Positions 27,962 to 37,361 of a stretch of 64,000 bases of DNA are shown here, in pieces. The stretch lies in contig JAGLCJ010000013.1 of NCBI GenBank assembly GCA_023146255.1, positions 237,089 to 301,088 of the forward strand. The letters run 5' to 3'. Within the stretch, counting starts at the first letter, position 1, and each line of letters starts with the position of its first letter. The stretch comes from Alcanivoracaceae bacterium. GTDB lineage: Bacteria; Pseudomonadota; Gammaproteobacteria; Pseudomonadales; Alcanivoracaceae. The translations under genes and the position numbers were made by a program. The notes below the pieces were generated by a model, which had not been told where the DNA came from, ran no database searches, and saw nothing but the letters and a program-made list of their open reading frames with translations.

Positions 27962-28140
27962 GGTGACCCCGTTAACCCGATTCAGTCCGGTTGCATTGCA
28001 GTAGGCAGCAATGTCTGTGCCAGTGTATTGTGCGGTAGCGCAGAATAGCGGACTGTGTCGCAACGCGCAGATTTTTTCTGCCTCCGTGCACGATACTTGC
28101 ACGGTAAGTTTTTACCGATAAACGGCAGGATTGAACCGCA

Positions 28141-30780
28141 ATGGTCAGGGACGTTCGTTCAGCATTTTTCACTGGCATGGTTTGCGTGACACAGTTCACG
28201 TTGACGGGCTGTCTGGGTGACAGCAGTCAGGGCGTTGATCCACGTCTCGGTGAGGCGCCGGTGGCGTATGTGCAGCGCAGCGCACCGCTTGACGACGATG
28301 GTGTGATGTTGCCGCGCAATGAGCTTGAGCCGGTTGGCTTTTTCCCCGGTGGCGAGCTGATGATTCGTGATGCCGCGTCACCGCAGGCAGCGGCACGCAG
28401 TTTATCGCTAAGGATATTTACTGAGCCGCACGATGTGAGGGATCTAAGCCCTTCGTTTGATGGAAGGAGTCTGCTGTTTTCATTACGTGCGCCGGAGATC
28501 CCGGGAGTGGATGAAGAGGATCAGCCGCGTTGGAATATCTGGGAGTACAGCGCCGATTCCGACAGTCTGCGCCGTGTTATTGCCAGCGACCTGATTGCAG
28601 AAGAGGGGCAGGATCTGATGCCACGCTATCTGCCGGATGGACGCATTCTGTTTGTTTCTGACCGCCAGCGTCAGTCCCGTGCCCGACTGCTTGACGAGGG
28701 TAAGCCACAGTTCTCTCCGCAGGAGGAAAGCCGGCAGGTGAACGGGTTCACACTTCACGTAATGAACAGTGATGGCAGTGACGTTCAGCAAATCAGTTTT
28801 AATCCGAGCCATGATCTTGCGCCGCTGGTGTTGAATGACGGCCGGGTGCTGCTGGTGCGTTGGGATAACAATGGCACAAACAATGAATTCAATCTCTATG
28901 CAATGAACCCGGATGGTAGTGCAACCGGTATCGTTTATGGTGCGGACAGTAATATGCCGGAAGATGGCGCACCTTTTTATACCAATCCGGCGTTGCTTGA
29001 TGATGGTCGTCTGCTGGTGCTGAAGCGTGCCGAGGAGAGCATGAGCTGGTCGGCGCAGCCGCTGGTGATCGATATCCGGGATTTCATTAACCTTGATCAA
29101 CCATTGGTGCCCGGCGCAGCGGTGACGGCAGAGGAAATTCTGATTGACCTGCCGGTATCGGTGGACGATCAGGTTTCCAGTTCCGGTCGGTTTGCTTCGG
29201 TGACGCCACTGGCGGACGGAACTGGTCGTTTTCTCGCCGCCTGGGCGCCATGCCGGCTGCGGCACCCGGACACGGAGGAGTTGCTGGCCTGTACCGATGC
29301 CAACCTGGGCATTGTCGATATTGTCGAGGCCGAGCCAGCCTACGGGTTGTGGATTTTCGATCCGGTTGGCGATCGGCAGTTGCCGGTGGTGCCGCCGCGT
29401 GACGGTGTCATGATCAATGAGGCGGTGGTCATGGCAGCACGAAGCCGTCCGCCAGCAATTGCAGATGGCGTGCCAGGGGTGGATCGTGATCTGGCGCTGG
29501 CGGAACGAGGTGCCGGGATCATCAACATTCGCAGCGTTTATGATTTTGCCGGCGAGTTTAATCCTCTGGTGGTGCCGCCGCTGGGTGTCTCGACGCTGCC
29601 GCAGTTTGCTGATCCATTGCAGGTAACCGCCGCGCAGCGCAGCGTGCTATTCATGCGAATCAGCAAGGCTGTACTGATTCCGGATCGCGATGTGGTGGAT
29701 CTGGATGGTACCGATTTCGGTCGTCTGCCCGGCTTTGGCATGCGCGAAATCGTCGGCTATGTGCCGGTATCGCCGGATGGCTCGGTGCGCGCGGAAGTGC
29801 CGGCCAATGTTGCGCTGGATATTCAGCTGGTCGCGGCGGACGGGCGCCGGGTTGGTGGCCTGCATGGCGCCTGGTTAAGCGTGCGACCTGGCGAGGAGCT
29901 TGTTTGCAGTGGCTGTCATGAATCCGGTTCGTCGGCGCCGCATGGCCGCGCCGATGCCGAGCTGGCGAACATTAATGCCGGCGCGCCGGTGACGGGTCTG
30001 CCGTTCCCGAATACTCGCGATGAGCTGTTTGCCGATGCCGGCGACAGTATGGCTGAAGTGCTGACTCGGGTTGAGCCGCAATGGTTGCAGCCTTCTCTCG
30101 ATCTCGCTTTCGTGGATCTGTGGACCGATCCGGATGCCCGTGCGCCAGACCCTTCCTTTGCCGTGCGCTATGAAGATCTTGAGACGCCGGCACCACCCAG
30201 TGATGTCAGCTGCATTGCCGATTGGACACCTCTGTGTCGCAGCGTGATTCACTATGGGGAGCATATTCAACCAATCTGGGATCTGCCCCGTGAAGTGGAC
30301 ATCTCCGGCATGCCAACGGATGTCACCTGTTCATCCTGTCATAGTCGCCGCAACGCCATGGATGAGCTGCAGGTGCCGCCTGGTCAGCTGGAGCTGACTG
30401 CCGATGTCGCCCCGGAGGCAGCATCGCAACTGGTCAGCTATCGAGAGCTGCTGTTCAATGACAACGCGCTTGAATTGGTGGACGGTGCGCTGGTGGATCT
30501 TCTTGAGCCCGTGCTTGACGGTGAAGGCAATCCTGTCTTCGTGACAGATGAAGAAGGCAATCTGGTGCTGGATGAAGATGATAATCCGATTCCATTGGAG
30601 CAGCCGGTGTTGCTGACCCCGCCGATGGTGGCCGCCAGCTCCCGTGCCAGCCGTTTTTTTAATCTGTTTAATGGTGGTCAGCACGATGGTTGGTTGAGCG
30701 CCGCCGAACAACGATTACTGGCAGAATGGCTGGATATTGGCGCGCAGAATTACAACGATCCATTTGTCGTGCCGCAGTGA
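28141..30780 (+). CDS. HzsA-like lipoprotein: beta-propeller plus two CxxCH motifs
   Basis: 879 residues with a lipoprotein signal (lipobox LTGC, Cys24). Residues about 75-330 contain repeated propeller blades of the TolB/PD40 kind (DLSPSFDGRSLLF, DLMPRYLPDGRILF, DLAPLVLNDGRVLL). Two haem c motifs follow, CSGCH near residue 589 and CSSCH near 730. This blend is what databases call HzsA-related (hydrazine synthase alpha middle domain); hydrazine chemistry is not implied. It heads the plus-strand arm of the locus and is probably a surface or periplasmic redox protein. Confidence 0.78.
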   Translation: MVRDVRSAFFTGMVCVTQFTLTGCLGDSSQGVDPRLGEAPVAYVQRSAPLDDDGVMLPRNELEPVGFFPGGELMIRDAASPQAAARSLSLRIFTEPHDVRDLSPSFDGRSLLFSLRAPEIPGVDEEDQPRWNIWEYSADSDSLRRVIASDLIAEEGQDLMPRYLPDGRILFVSDRQRQSRARLLDEGKPQFSPQEESRQVNGFTLHVMNSDGSDVQQISFNPSHDLAPLVLNDGRVLLVRWDNNGTNNEFNLYAMNPDGSATGIVYGADSNMPEDGAPFYTNPALLDDGRLLVLKRAEESMSWSAQPLVIDIRDFINLDQPLVPGAAVTAEEILIDLPVSVDDQVSSSGRFASVTPLADGTGRFLAAWAPCRLRHPDTEELLACTDANLGIVDIVEAEPAYGLWIFDPVGDRQLPVVPPRDGVMINEAVVMAARSRPPAIADGVPGVDRDLALAERGAGIINIRSVYDFAGEFNPLVVPPLGVSTLPQFADPLQVTAAQRSVLFMRISKAVLIPDRDVVDLDGTDFGRLPGFGMREIVGYVPVSPDGSVRAEVPANVALDIQLVAADGRRVGGLHGAWLSVRPGEELVCSGCHESGSSAPHGRADAELANINAGAPVTGLPFPNTRDELFADAGDSMAEVLTRVEPQWLQPSLDLAFVDLWTDPDARAPDPSFAVRYEDLETPAPPSDVSCIADWTPLCRSVIHYGEHIQPIWDLPREVDISGMPTDVTCSSCHSRRNAMDELQVPPGQLELTADVAPEAASQLVSYRELLFNDNALELVDGALVDLLEPVLDGEGNPVFVTDEEGNLVLDEDDNPIPLEQPVLLTPPMVAASSRASRFFNLFNGGQHDGWLSAAEQRLLAEWLDIGAQNYNDPFVVPQ

Positions 30781-30820
30781 GTATCGAAGTCGTGAGAGTG
30801 CCGCAGTGAGGCGGGGTAAG

Positions 30821-31549
30821 ATGATCAGAAGTTTGCTCTTGCTGTTGGCATTGTGCGGTAGCGGGATTGTGCTGGCGGAAGAGTGGCGCGTCCAGATTGC
30901 CGACCCGTACATTGATATCCATACCGGCCCCGGCCGAGGCTACCCGGTGTTCCATGTGGTCGAAGAAGGTGCCTGGATTACCCTGATCAAGCGCCGTACC
31001 CAATGGATCAAGGTGCGCACACCACGGGGCCAGCTTGGCTGGGTGCATCGTCAGCAACTGGCCAGAACACTGGATGAAAGCGGAAGCTACGTGGCACTGG
31101 AAGAGCGAACGCTGGAAGATTTTTTTCGCCCCCATGGCGAGGTAGGCGTGATGATTGGCGAGCTGGATAACATTACCTCGCTGACCGTGCATGGTGGCTA
31201 TGCTTTTACCGAGAACCTGCAACTGGACCTGATGTGGACCGAGGCGGCCGGCAGTTTTGCCAGCACCAGACTGATCAATCTGGGTCTCCAGCATCACCTT
31301 TATCCGCGCTGGCGCATTTCACCCTATGTACTGATAGGAGTTGGTGATGTCAGGGTGGAGCCGCGAACGGTGTTGGTGAAATCCGATATCCGCAGTGACC
31401 GCGGTGTTCATGCCGGTATCGGCCTGCGTGTGTATCTGACCCGTGAATTCCTGTTGCGAACCGAGTACCGCAATTACGTGGTGCTGACCACTGACAACAA
31501 CAACGACGAGTTTGAAGAATGGCGAACCGGATTCAGCGTACTGTTCTGA
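30821..31549 (+). CDS. SH3-domain plus outer-membrane beta-barrel protein
   Basis: 242 residues from the ATG at 30821 with GGGG upstream and a signal peptide (LLLLLALCGSGIVLAE). Residues about 25-90 form a bacterial SH3 domain (IDIHTGPGRGYPVF, WIKVRTPRGQLGWVH). Residues about 110-242 are alternating beta strands ending in FSVLF, the aromatic C-terminus of an outer-membrane barrel. SH3 domains of this kind bind peptidoglycan or peptides, so it may tether a barrel to the wall. The next gene starts inside its 3' end (31-bp overlap). Confidence 0.8.
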   Translation: MIRSLLLLLALCGSGIVLAEEWRVQIADPYIDIHTGPGRGYPVFHVVEEGAWITLIKRRTQWIKVRTPRGQLGWVHRQQLARTLDESGSYVALEERTLEDFFRPHGEVGVMIGELDNITSLTVHGGYAFTENLQLDLMWTEAAGSFASTRLINLGLQHHLYPRWRISPYVLIGVGDVRVEPRTVLVKSDIRSDRGVHAGIGLRVYLTREFLLRTEYRNYVVLTTDNNNDEFEEWRTGFSVLF

Positions 31550-32157
31550 GTGTCTTCATGCTGATGCTGCCGGCATTGCTGCCGGCAGTGGAGCAGGATG
31601 ATTCAACTCTGATTGATCCGCGTATCGAGCGGCGGCAGATCCGCGAGTCGCAGATTGATAGCGAGAATATCGAGCTGGGGCTGTATGCCGGCTTGCTGGC
31701 AGTGGATAACTTTAATACTCCACCGCTGATCGGTGCGCGTGCAGCATGGCACGTATCGGAAGATATATTTTTTGAACTGTCGTTGGCGCAGGCAAAAACC
31801 GGCGAAACCAGTTTCGAAAAACTTGGTGGCGGCGTTCAGCTGTTATCCAGTGACGAGCGGTTGTTCCGCTACTACAACCTGTCAGTGGGCTATACCATTC
31901 TTCCTGGGGAGGCATTTGCGGGCCGCAACCGGGCATTTAGTAACGGCCTGTATCTGCTGGCTGGGGCCGGTAGCACTGATTTTGCCGGTGACAGCCACTT
32001 TACCCTGAATGCCGGCATGGGCTACCGATTGTTGCTCACCGACTGGCTGAATCTGCGTATGGAAATGCGTAATCATATGTTTGAACTGGATCTGTTTGGC
32101 AGTGATGAGGTGACCAATAACCTCGAATGGAGTTTTGGCCTTGGCGGGTTTTTCTGA
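31519..32157 (+). CDS. Outer-membrane beta-barrel protein
   Basis: 212 residues with a signal peptide (SVFMLMLPALLPAVE). The remainder is beta-strand-rich with alternating aromatic residues and ends GLGGFF, again a terminal Phe as in barrel proteins inserted by BamA. It resembles small OmpA-like or OMP_b-brl proteins of unknown function. The start lies within the upstream SH3-barrel gene and 47 bp separate it from the thioredoxin gene, so the five genes 30821-34023 look like one operon. Confidence 0.75.
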   Translation: MANRIQRTVLSVFMLMLPALLPAVEQDDSTLIDPRIERRQIRESQIDSENIELGLYAGLLAVDNFNTPPLIGARAAWHVSEDIFFELSLAQAKTGETSFEKLGGGVQLLSSDERLFRYYNLSVGYTILPGEAFAGRNRAFSNGLYLLAGAGSTDFAGDSHFTLNAGMGYRLLLTDWLNLRMEMRNHMFELDLFGSDEVTNNLEWSFGLGGFF

Positions 32158-32204
32158 GGTCTGATTAACTGATGTAACTAACCGGAAGAACAGGGGTAGA
32201 GCTG

Positions 32205-32705
32205 ATGTGGCGTGCAGTGGCAATGCGTGTAGTGCTAACGGTGGTGACGCTGGTGTTCAGCGCGGCGGTCTTTGCGGTGGACCTGTCCGGTCCGGCGCCG
32301 GACTTCACCCTGAAGAGCCGCGACGGCAAGAATGTTCGGCTGTCGGAGCTGCAGGGGCAGGTGGTGATGATCAATTTCTGGGCGTCCTGGTGCGGTCCTT
32401 GTCGTCAGGAAATGCCGCATCTGGAAGCCATTCACAAGGAATACGTCGACTACGGCTTCACGTTGCTGGGGGTCAATGTTGACGAAAAGCAGGAGCTGGC
32501 GGAGAAGCTGCTGGCGCAGATTCCGGTTAGCTTCCCGATTCTGTTCGACCCGTCCAGCAGTGTCAGCAAGCAATACAATGTTGATGCCATGCCAACGACA
32601 ATCCTGATTGATCGCGATGGCAATCTGCGTCATCTGCATCGGGCCTACCGACCAGGCTTCGAGGATATGTATCGCGATCAGATCAAGGCGCTGGTGCTGG
32701 AATGA
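32205..32705 (+). CDS. TlpA/ResA-like periplasmic thioredoxin
   Basis: 166 residues with an N-terminal signal or anchor (VVLTVVTLVFSAAVFA). The domain opens APDFTLKSRDGKNVRLSEL, as in TlpA/ResA/AhpC-TSA proteins, and carries the active site WASWCGPCR and the cis-Pro loop AMPTTILID. It should be a membrane-attached disulfide reductase in the periplasm, for example keeping haem-attachment cysteines reduced. That would fit the CxxCH proteins encoded nearby. It overlaps the DUF4266 gene by 4 bp (ATGA). Confidence 0.9.
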   Translation: MWRAVAMRVVLTVVTLVFSAAVFAVDLSGPAPDFTLKSRDGKNVRLSELQGQVVMINFWASWCGPCRQEMPHLEAIHKEYVDYGFTLLGVNVDEKQELAEKLLAQIPVSFPILFDPSSSVSKQYNVDAMPTTILIDRDGNLRHLHRAYRPGFEDMYRDQIKALVLE

Positions 32706-32914
32706 AAGTCGTCCTGCTGCTGATCTGTCTGCTAAGTGCAGGTTGCGCGCCAAAGCCCTGGATCAAACCCTATGAGCGAGCGCGGCTGGCAGACCCGGTG
32801 ATGGCGATGGATCGTCATCCGGCGTCATCGGCCTATCAGCATCATGTGCATCAGGCTCGCGAGGGCGCGCGCGGTGCGGAAGGCGGCAGTGGGGGTGGCT
32901 GCGGATGCAACTGA
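32702..32914 (+). CDS. DUF4266 small lipoprotein
   Basis: 70 residues. Signal with lipobox LSAGC, then the DUF4266 signature VKPYER-like stretch (IKPYERARLADPVMAMD), and a glycine/cysteine-rich tail ending GGGCGCN. DUF4266 genes are usually found directly before a DUF3570 gene and near a thioredoxin gene, exactly as here. The cysteine-rich tail might bind metal. Function is unknown. The gene overlaps both neighbours. Confidence 0.88.
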   Translation: MKVVLLLICLLSAGCAPKPWIKPYERARLADPVMAMDRHPASSAYQHHVHQAREGARGAEGGSGGGCGCN

Positions 32915-34023
32915 GATGCCTGCTCGCGCTGCTGTTGCTGCCGGTCTGGGTAAATGCCGCAGTGTTGCCGGAGGAGCGTGCTGACGCCCTTTATCACCGC
33001 TATGAGGGTGGCGGCATGACCATCGATGGGCCGTCGGTACTGGTGCGCAAGAATATTGCCGAGCGAGTTTCCTTCAGCGCCAATTACTACGCGGACAAAG
33101 TCTCGGCAGCGTCGATTGATGTGGTGACCACTGCCAGTCCCTATACCGAGGAGCGCGATGAATATTCCTTCGGCACAGACTATCTGGCTGGCAAGGCAAT
33201 CTACTCGCTCAAATGGACACAGAGTGATGAAAGCGATTATTCCGCTCGCAGCGTCAGTTTCGGCGCCAGCCAGGATTTCTTTGGCGATCTGACCACGCTC
33301 AGCTTTGGCTATGCCCGTGGCGATGACACCGTGCGTCGCAGTGACGATCCGGTTTTTGAAGAGGAGGCGATGCGTCAGCAGTATCGTATCGGTGTCACTC
33401 AGGTGCTGACCCGTAATCTGCTGATGGCGTTCAGTCACGAATTTGTCAGTGACGAGGGCTATCTGAATAATCCGTATCGTTCTGTGCGCTATCAGGTTGG
33501 CAGCGGTTACAGTTTTCAGTCAGAGGTCTATCCTGAGACCCGAAGTAGTGAGGCGACGGCGCTTCGTGCCAGTTACTATCTGCCCTGGCGTGCCGGGTTG
33601 CACTTCGAACATCGCTGGTACTCGGACAGCTGGGGCGTAGGGTCTCGTGACTGGGGGCTGGTGCTGGTGCAGCCGTGGCAGGAAAAATGGGAGCTAGAGT
33701 TCCGTGCCCGCTACTACGACCAGACCGCGGCAGATTTCTACAGTGATCTTTTCCCGTTTCAGGACGCCCAGAACTTCCTTGCCCGCGACAAGGAGCTGAG
33801 CACCTTTACTTCCACGTCATTTGGTGTGGCCGCTGGTTATACATTCTTCAAGGGGCGCTGGAAGCATGCCGATCGTTTCCTGGTGCGGCTGTCGCTTGAT
33901 CATTACCGGTTTGAATATGACGATTTCCGCGATATCCGTGTTGCCGTACCGGTGGCCGGAGATGAGCCGCTGTATGGGTTTTCTGCGGTGGTCAGTCAGC
34001 TATTGTTCAGTGTCTGGTACTGA
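32905..34023 (+). CDS. DUF3570 outer-membrane protein
   Basis: 372 residues with a signal peptide (LALLLLPVWVNAA). The mature part is typical DUF3570: a short acidic start (LPEERADALYHRYEGGGM), then repeated beta strands (VSFSANYYADKVSAAS, YSLKWTQSDESDY, LLMAFSHEFVSDEGY) ending in FSVWY, an aromatic C-terminus of a barrel. It overlaps the DUF4266 gene by 10 bp and converges on pldA with no gap. The family is an uncharacterised predicted outer-membrane barrel. Confidence 0.88.
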   Translation: MQLRCLLALLLLPVWVNAAVLPEERADALYHRYEGGGMTIDGPSVLVRKNIAERVSFSANYYADKVSAASIDVVTTASPYTEERDEYSFGTDYLAGKAIYSLKWTQSDESDYSARSVSFGASQDFFGDLTTLSFGYARGDDTVRRSDDPVFEEEAMRQQYRIGVTQVLTRNLLMAFSHEFVSDEGYLNNPYRSVRYQVGSGYSFQSEVYPETRSSEATALRASYYLPWRAGLHFEHRWYSDSWGVGSRDWGLVLVQPWQEKWELEFRARYYDQTAADFYSDLFPFQDAQNFLARDKELSTFTSTSFGVAAGYTFFKGRWKHADRFLVRLSLDHYRFEYDDFRDIRVAVPVAGDEPLYGFSAVVSQLLFSVWY

Positions 34024-35049
34024 TCAGAATGTGTCGGTCAGGAGAATGCCGATCGAGACCCGATTTTCATAATCGTTGTAGTTGATCAGCGAGTCACCGT
34101 AGCCAGTAAAGCCTTGCAGTAGTCCCTTGAACCGGCCGTTGATGGGAAAGGAATAGTCGATCTGGGCGCTGCCCTTGTTCTCATGGCGGCGCAGATTATT
34201 GCGCAGCAGCAGTTCCAACACATGGTTGCCCATCGGTTTGATGACGTTCAGATCGAAATGGCCGAGGTAGCGTTCGATATCCGGGTTGTCATCACGTTTC
34301 GGGCTGGTTACCGGGTAGTCACCATCTTCCGGAATGCGCCACCAGGGTTTCAGTGACACATACCAGCTACCGGCGCGAAAAACATAGCTGACAAACAGCC
34401 GGTCCCAGCTGCGCGATACCGGTACGTCACGACCATTGGACTGGTGCCAGTAACCAAAGCTGATCAGCTCCGAATCAATCGGGCCGAATTGCCAGTTCAC
34501 CGGGCGGGCAACAAACAGCTCCGGCTCATAATTGGTTTCCCGAAGCGGCCGGGACAGGTCCTGATTGTAGAGCTGCCACCAGGACACTGCAGTGAACGAG
34601 AAGTACAGCGTCGCGTCATACCAGAAATCATCAAACAGCGGCGTTTTCAGTGACAGCTGAAACTTTACTTCCTGATTCTCCAGCTCGTCGTCTGCAATCA
34701 GTGGGTTGTTGCTGCGCGGATTACTCCAGTAGCTGTACGGCAACAGGTAATTACGACGGTGCGGGGTCAGCACGAAGGGATTGAACTGGCTGACTTTCTC
34801 CAGTGCCAGCCGGCCTCGCAGCGCATATTCATTACGCTGTTTCTGGCTTTGCGCTTGCGGATCGCACCAGTGAATAACGGTAGAGGCGGAGGCATCAGGC
34901 GGTGCCTTGCGCAGCGCTTCGAGCAGACATTCGTCATAAAGACGGTTGGACTCCGCTTCGGCGTTGGAGATTGCCTCGGCATCCGACTCATGAATCTCGG
35001 CGCTGGCAGGCAGGGCCATGGCCAGCAACAGCAACAGACAGCGTTTCAC
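34024..35049 (-). CDS. pldA: Outer-membrane phospholipase A1 (OMPLA)
   Basis: 341 residues with a signal peptide (LLLLLAMALPASAE). The OMPLA catalytic motif is seen as YWHQSNGRDVPVSRSWDR near residue 200 (His/Ser pair, then Asn-Gly), plus a barrel ending in DTF. OMPLA is a calcium-dependent outer-membrane phospholipase that hydrolyses phospholipids misplaced in the outer leaflet. It is longer than E. coli PldA (289), mostly in an N-terminal helical extension of about 60 residues. The Trm112-like gene overlaps its start by 4 bp. Confidence 0.93.
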   Translation of the reverse strand: MKRCLLLLLAMALPASAEIHESDAEAISNAEAESNRLYDECLLEALRKAPPDASASTVIHWCDPQAQSQKQRNEYALRGRLALEKVSQFNPFVLTPHRRNYLLPYSYWSNPRSNNPLIADDELENQEVKFQLSLKTPLFDDFWYDATLYFSFTAVSWWQLYNQDLSRPLRETNYEPELFVARPVNWQFGPIDSELISFGYWHQSNGRDVPVSRSWDRLFVSYVFRAGSWYVSLKPWWRIPEDGDYPVTSPKRDDNPDIERYLGHFDLNVIKPMGNHVLELLLRNNLRRHENKGSAQIDYSFPINGRFKGLLQGFTGYGDSLINYNDYENRVSIGILLTDTF

Positions 35050-35234
35050 AGGGCGCGCAGTTCCTCGTCGGACAGACTGCGTGCTTCCTCTTCCAGTAGC
35101 ACCGGAATGCCATCGCGGACCGGATAGGCCAGACCACTGGCCTTGCAGATCAGCTCATTGGCGTCCTCACGCCATAACAACGGCGCTTTGCTGACCGGGC
35201 AAACCAGAATTTCCAGCAGTTCCTTGTCGAGCAT
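35046..35234 (-). CDS. Trm112/YcaR family zinc-ribbon-like protein
   Basis: 62 residues opening MLDKELLEILVCPVSKAPL, the standard YcaR start, with a second conserved patch LAYPVRDGIPVLL. In bacteria this family is often next to lipid-A or nucleotide-sugar genes such as kdsB/lpxK; here it sits before pldA. Eukaryotic Trm112 activates methyltransferases, and the bacterial role is not settled. Only two of the usual cysteines are present, so zinc binding is doubtful. Confidence 0.9.
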   Translation of the reverse strand: MLDKELLEILVCPVSKAPLLWREDANELICKASGLAYPVRDGIPVLLEEEARSLSDEELRAL

Positions 35235-35428
35235 GGTGCAGGCTCCTTTAACCGGCTATTCACGAGGGTGGCCGGATTATGCCACGGAAGCGGATTCAAA
35301 CGGTCGTTTGACTCTGTGGTCACGCAACGCACTGGGACTGCCGGGTGGCTGGCGCTAGACTTGGCCCCCGACCCCGGCCCCTGGCCAAAGTTTGAGCAGT
35401 GCCGGCGACCCATTTCTGGAGGTGGATC

Positions 35429-37225
35429 ATGACTCAATATAAAGCTCCCGTACGCGACATGCGTTTTGTTCTGAACGAAGTGCTGGACCTGGATGGTCAC
35501 TATCAGAAGCTGGGTCTGGACGAAGTGAACAGCGAGCTGATCAACGCCTTCCTCGAGGAAGGCGCCAAGTTTTCCGAGAACGAGCTGGCTCCGCTGAACC
35601 GCTCAGGCGATGAGGAGGGCTGCCAGTGGAATGATGGCGTTGTCACCACGCCGAAGGGCTTCAAGGAAGCCTATGCCAAGTACGTTGAAGGCGGCTGGCC
35701 GGCCATGGGTGGTCATCCGGAGTTTGGCGGTCAGGGCCTGCCGGGCTCTGCTGGCATCGCTATTTCCGAAATGACCGGTACCGCCAACTGGTCCTGGAGC
35801 ATGTACCCGGGCCTGTCCCACGGTGCGGTTGCCACCATTGAAGAGCACGGCACCCCGGAGCAGCAGAGCACCTATCTGCCGAAGCTGATCAGTGGCGAGT
35901 GGACCGGCACCATGTGCCTGACCGAGCCGCATTGTGGTTCCGATCTCGGCACCCTGAAAACCAAGGCTGAGCCGCAGGCCGATGGCAGCTACAAGCTGTA
36001 CGGCACCAAGATCTTTATCTCCGCCGGCGAGCACGACATGGCCGACAACATCGTCCATATCGTACTGGCCCGTCTGCCTGGCGCACCGGAAGGCACCAAG
36101 GGTATTTCCCTGTTTATCGTGCCGAAAATGATGGTCAATGCGGATGGCTCGCTGGGTGCACGTAACCCGGTCAAGTGCGGCTCGATCGAGCACAAGATGG
36201 GTATCAAGGCATCTGCCACCTGCGTGATGAACTTTGATGGCGCCACCGGTTACCTGATCGGCCCGGAGAACCGCGGTCTGAACTGCATGTTCACCTTTAT
36301 GAACTTTGCCCGTCTCGGCACTGCGATTCAGGGTGTGGCCCATGCCGAAGCCGGCTTCCAGGGTGGCCTGCGTTATGCCAAAGAGCGTCTCGCCATGCGC
36401 GCCCTGTCCGGCCCGAAAAACCCGAACGGCCCTGCTGACCCGATCATTGTTCACCCGGACGTACGCCGCATGCTGCTGACCGCCAAGGCGTTCGCAGAAG
36501 GTGGTCGTGCCATGGTGTATTGGGCGGCAATGATGGGTGACACCGTCAAGCTGGCCAAAACCGAAGAAGAGCGCAAGGAAGCCGACGAGCTGATGGCGTT
36601 CATCACGCCGATCGCCAAGGCGTTCATCACCGAAGTCGGCTACGAAGCGGCTAACCACGGCGTGCAGATTTACGGCGGCCACGGCTTTATCCGTGAGTGG
36701 GGCATGGAGCAGAACGTGCGTGACGCGCGTATCTCCACCCTGTACGAAGGCACCACCGGTATTCAGGCGCTCGACCTGCTCGGTCGTAAAGTGCTGCAGA
36801 CCCAGGGTGCTGCCCTGCGTCGCTTCACCAAACTGATGCACAAGTTCTGCGAAGCCAACGCCGATAACGCCGAGCTGCAGGAATTCATTGCACCGCTGGT
36901 CAGTCTGAACAAGGAATGGTCCGACATGACCATGGCGATCGGTATGAAAGCCATGCAAAACCCGGAAAACGTCAGCGCCGCTGCGGTGGACTACCTGATG
37001 TATTCCGGCTATGTGGTCACCGGCTACCTGTGGGCACAGATGGCCAAGGCCGCTCAGGATGCATTGGCTGCCGGTCAGGGCGACGATGATTTCTACAAGG
37101 CAAAAATCAGCACCGCACGCTTCTACTTCAAGCGTCTGCTGCCGCGTACTGCCAGCCACAAGCTGGCCATCGAAGGAGGTCTGGAGTGCATGATGGAGCT
37201 GGATGAGGCGCACTTCGCGTTCTGA
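35429..37225 (+). CDS. Acyl-CoA dehydrogenase, FadE1/FadE2-like
   Basis: 598 residues; the ATG at 35429 follows a GGAGGTGG site. It has the three-part layout of large acyl-CoA dehydrogenases: N-terminal module opening YKAPVRDMRFVLNEV, a central FAD domain with MCLTEPHCGSDLG and GGHGFIREWGMEQNVRD, and a C-terminal helical extension after ~470. It resembles the P. aeruginosa FadE1/FadE2 pair and DmdC-type enzymes. It should oxidise long or medium acyl-CoA to the 2-enoyl form in beta-oxidation, passing electrons to ETF. A paralogue lies immediately downstream. Confidence 0.93.
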   Translation: MTQYKAPVRDMRFVLNEVLDLDGHYQKLGLDEVNSELINAFLEEGAKFSENELAPLNRSGDEEGCQWNDGVVTTPKGFKEAYAKYVEGGWPAMGGHPEFGGQGLPGSAGIAISEMTGTANWSWSMYPGLSHGAVATIEEHGTPEQQSTYLPKLISGEWTGTMCLTEPHCGSDLGTLKTKAEPQADGSYKLYGTKIFISAGEHDMADNIVHIVLARLPGAPEGTKGISLFIVPKMMVNADGSLGARNPVKCGSIEHKMGIKASATCVMNFDGATGYLIGPENRGLNCMFTFMNFARLGTAIQGVAHAEAGFQGGLRYAKERLAMRALSGPKNPNGPADPIIVHPDVRRMLLTAKAFAEGGRAMVYWAAMMGDTVKLAKTEEERKEADELMAFITPIAKAFITEVGYEAANHGVQIYGGHGFIREWGMEQNVRDARISTLYEGTTGIQALDLLGRKVLQTQGAALRRFTKLMHKFCEANADNAELQEFIAPLVSLNKEWSDMTMAIGMKAMQNPENVSAAAVDYLMYSGYVVTGYLWAQMAKAAQDALAAGQGDDDFYKAKISTARFYFKRLLPRTASHKLAIEGGLECMMELDEAHFAF

Positions 37226-37263
37226 TCCGCTTTGTCGATGTAGAGCACATCAGTTGTAGTGCG

Positions 37264-37298
37264 CAACAATGCCCGCCGTCATGCGGGCATTGTTGTTT
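37264..37298 (+). terminator. Intrinsic terminator after the first acyl-CoA dehydrogenase
   Basis: A perfect 13-bp stem (37264-37276 with 37283-37295) around a 6-nt loop, G/C-rich in its upper half, followed by a short T-run. It sits 38 bp after the stop codon, so the two tandem dehydrogenase genes are probably not simply co-transcribed. Confidence 0.85.
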
Positions 37299-37361
37299 AA
37301 AGCGATATGACTTTCAGGTCACGAAGAATTTTTTCTTCGTCGCCGATACAGGAGAAACAGC

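Noticed and set aside
35603..37213. Long minus-strand frame (536 residues) opposite the first acyl-CoA dehydrogenase
   Set aside because: No motifs; the plus-strand gene is unmistakable.
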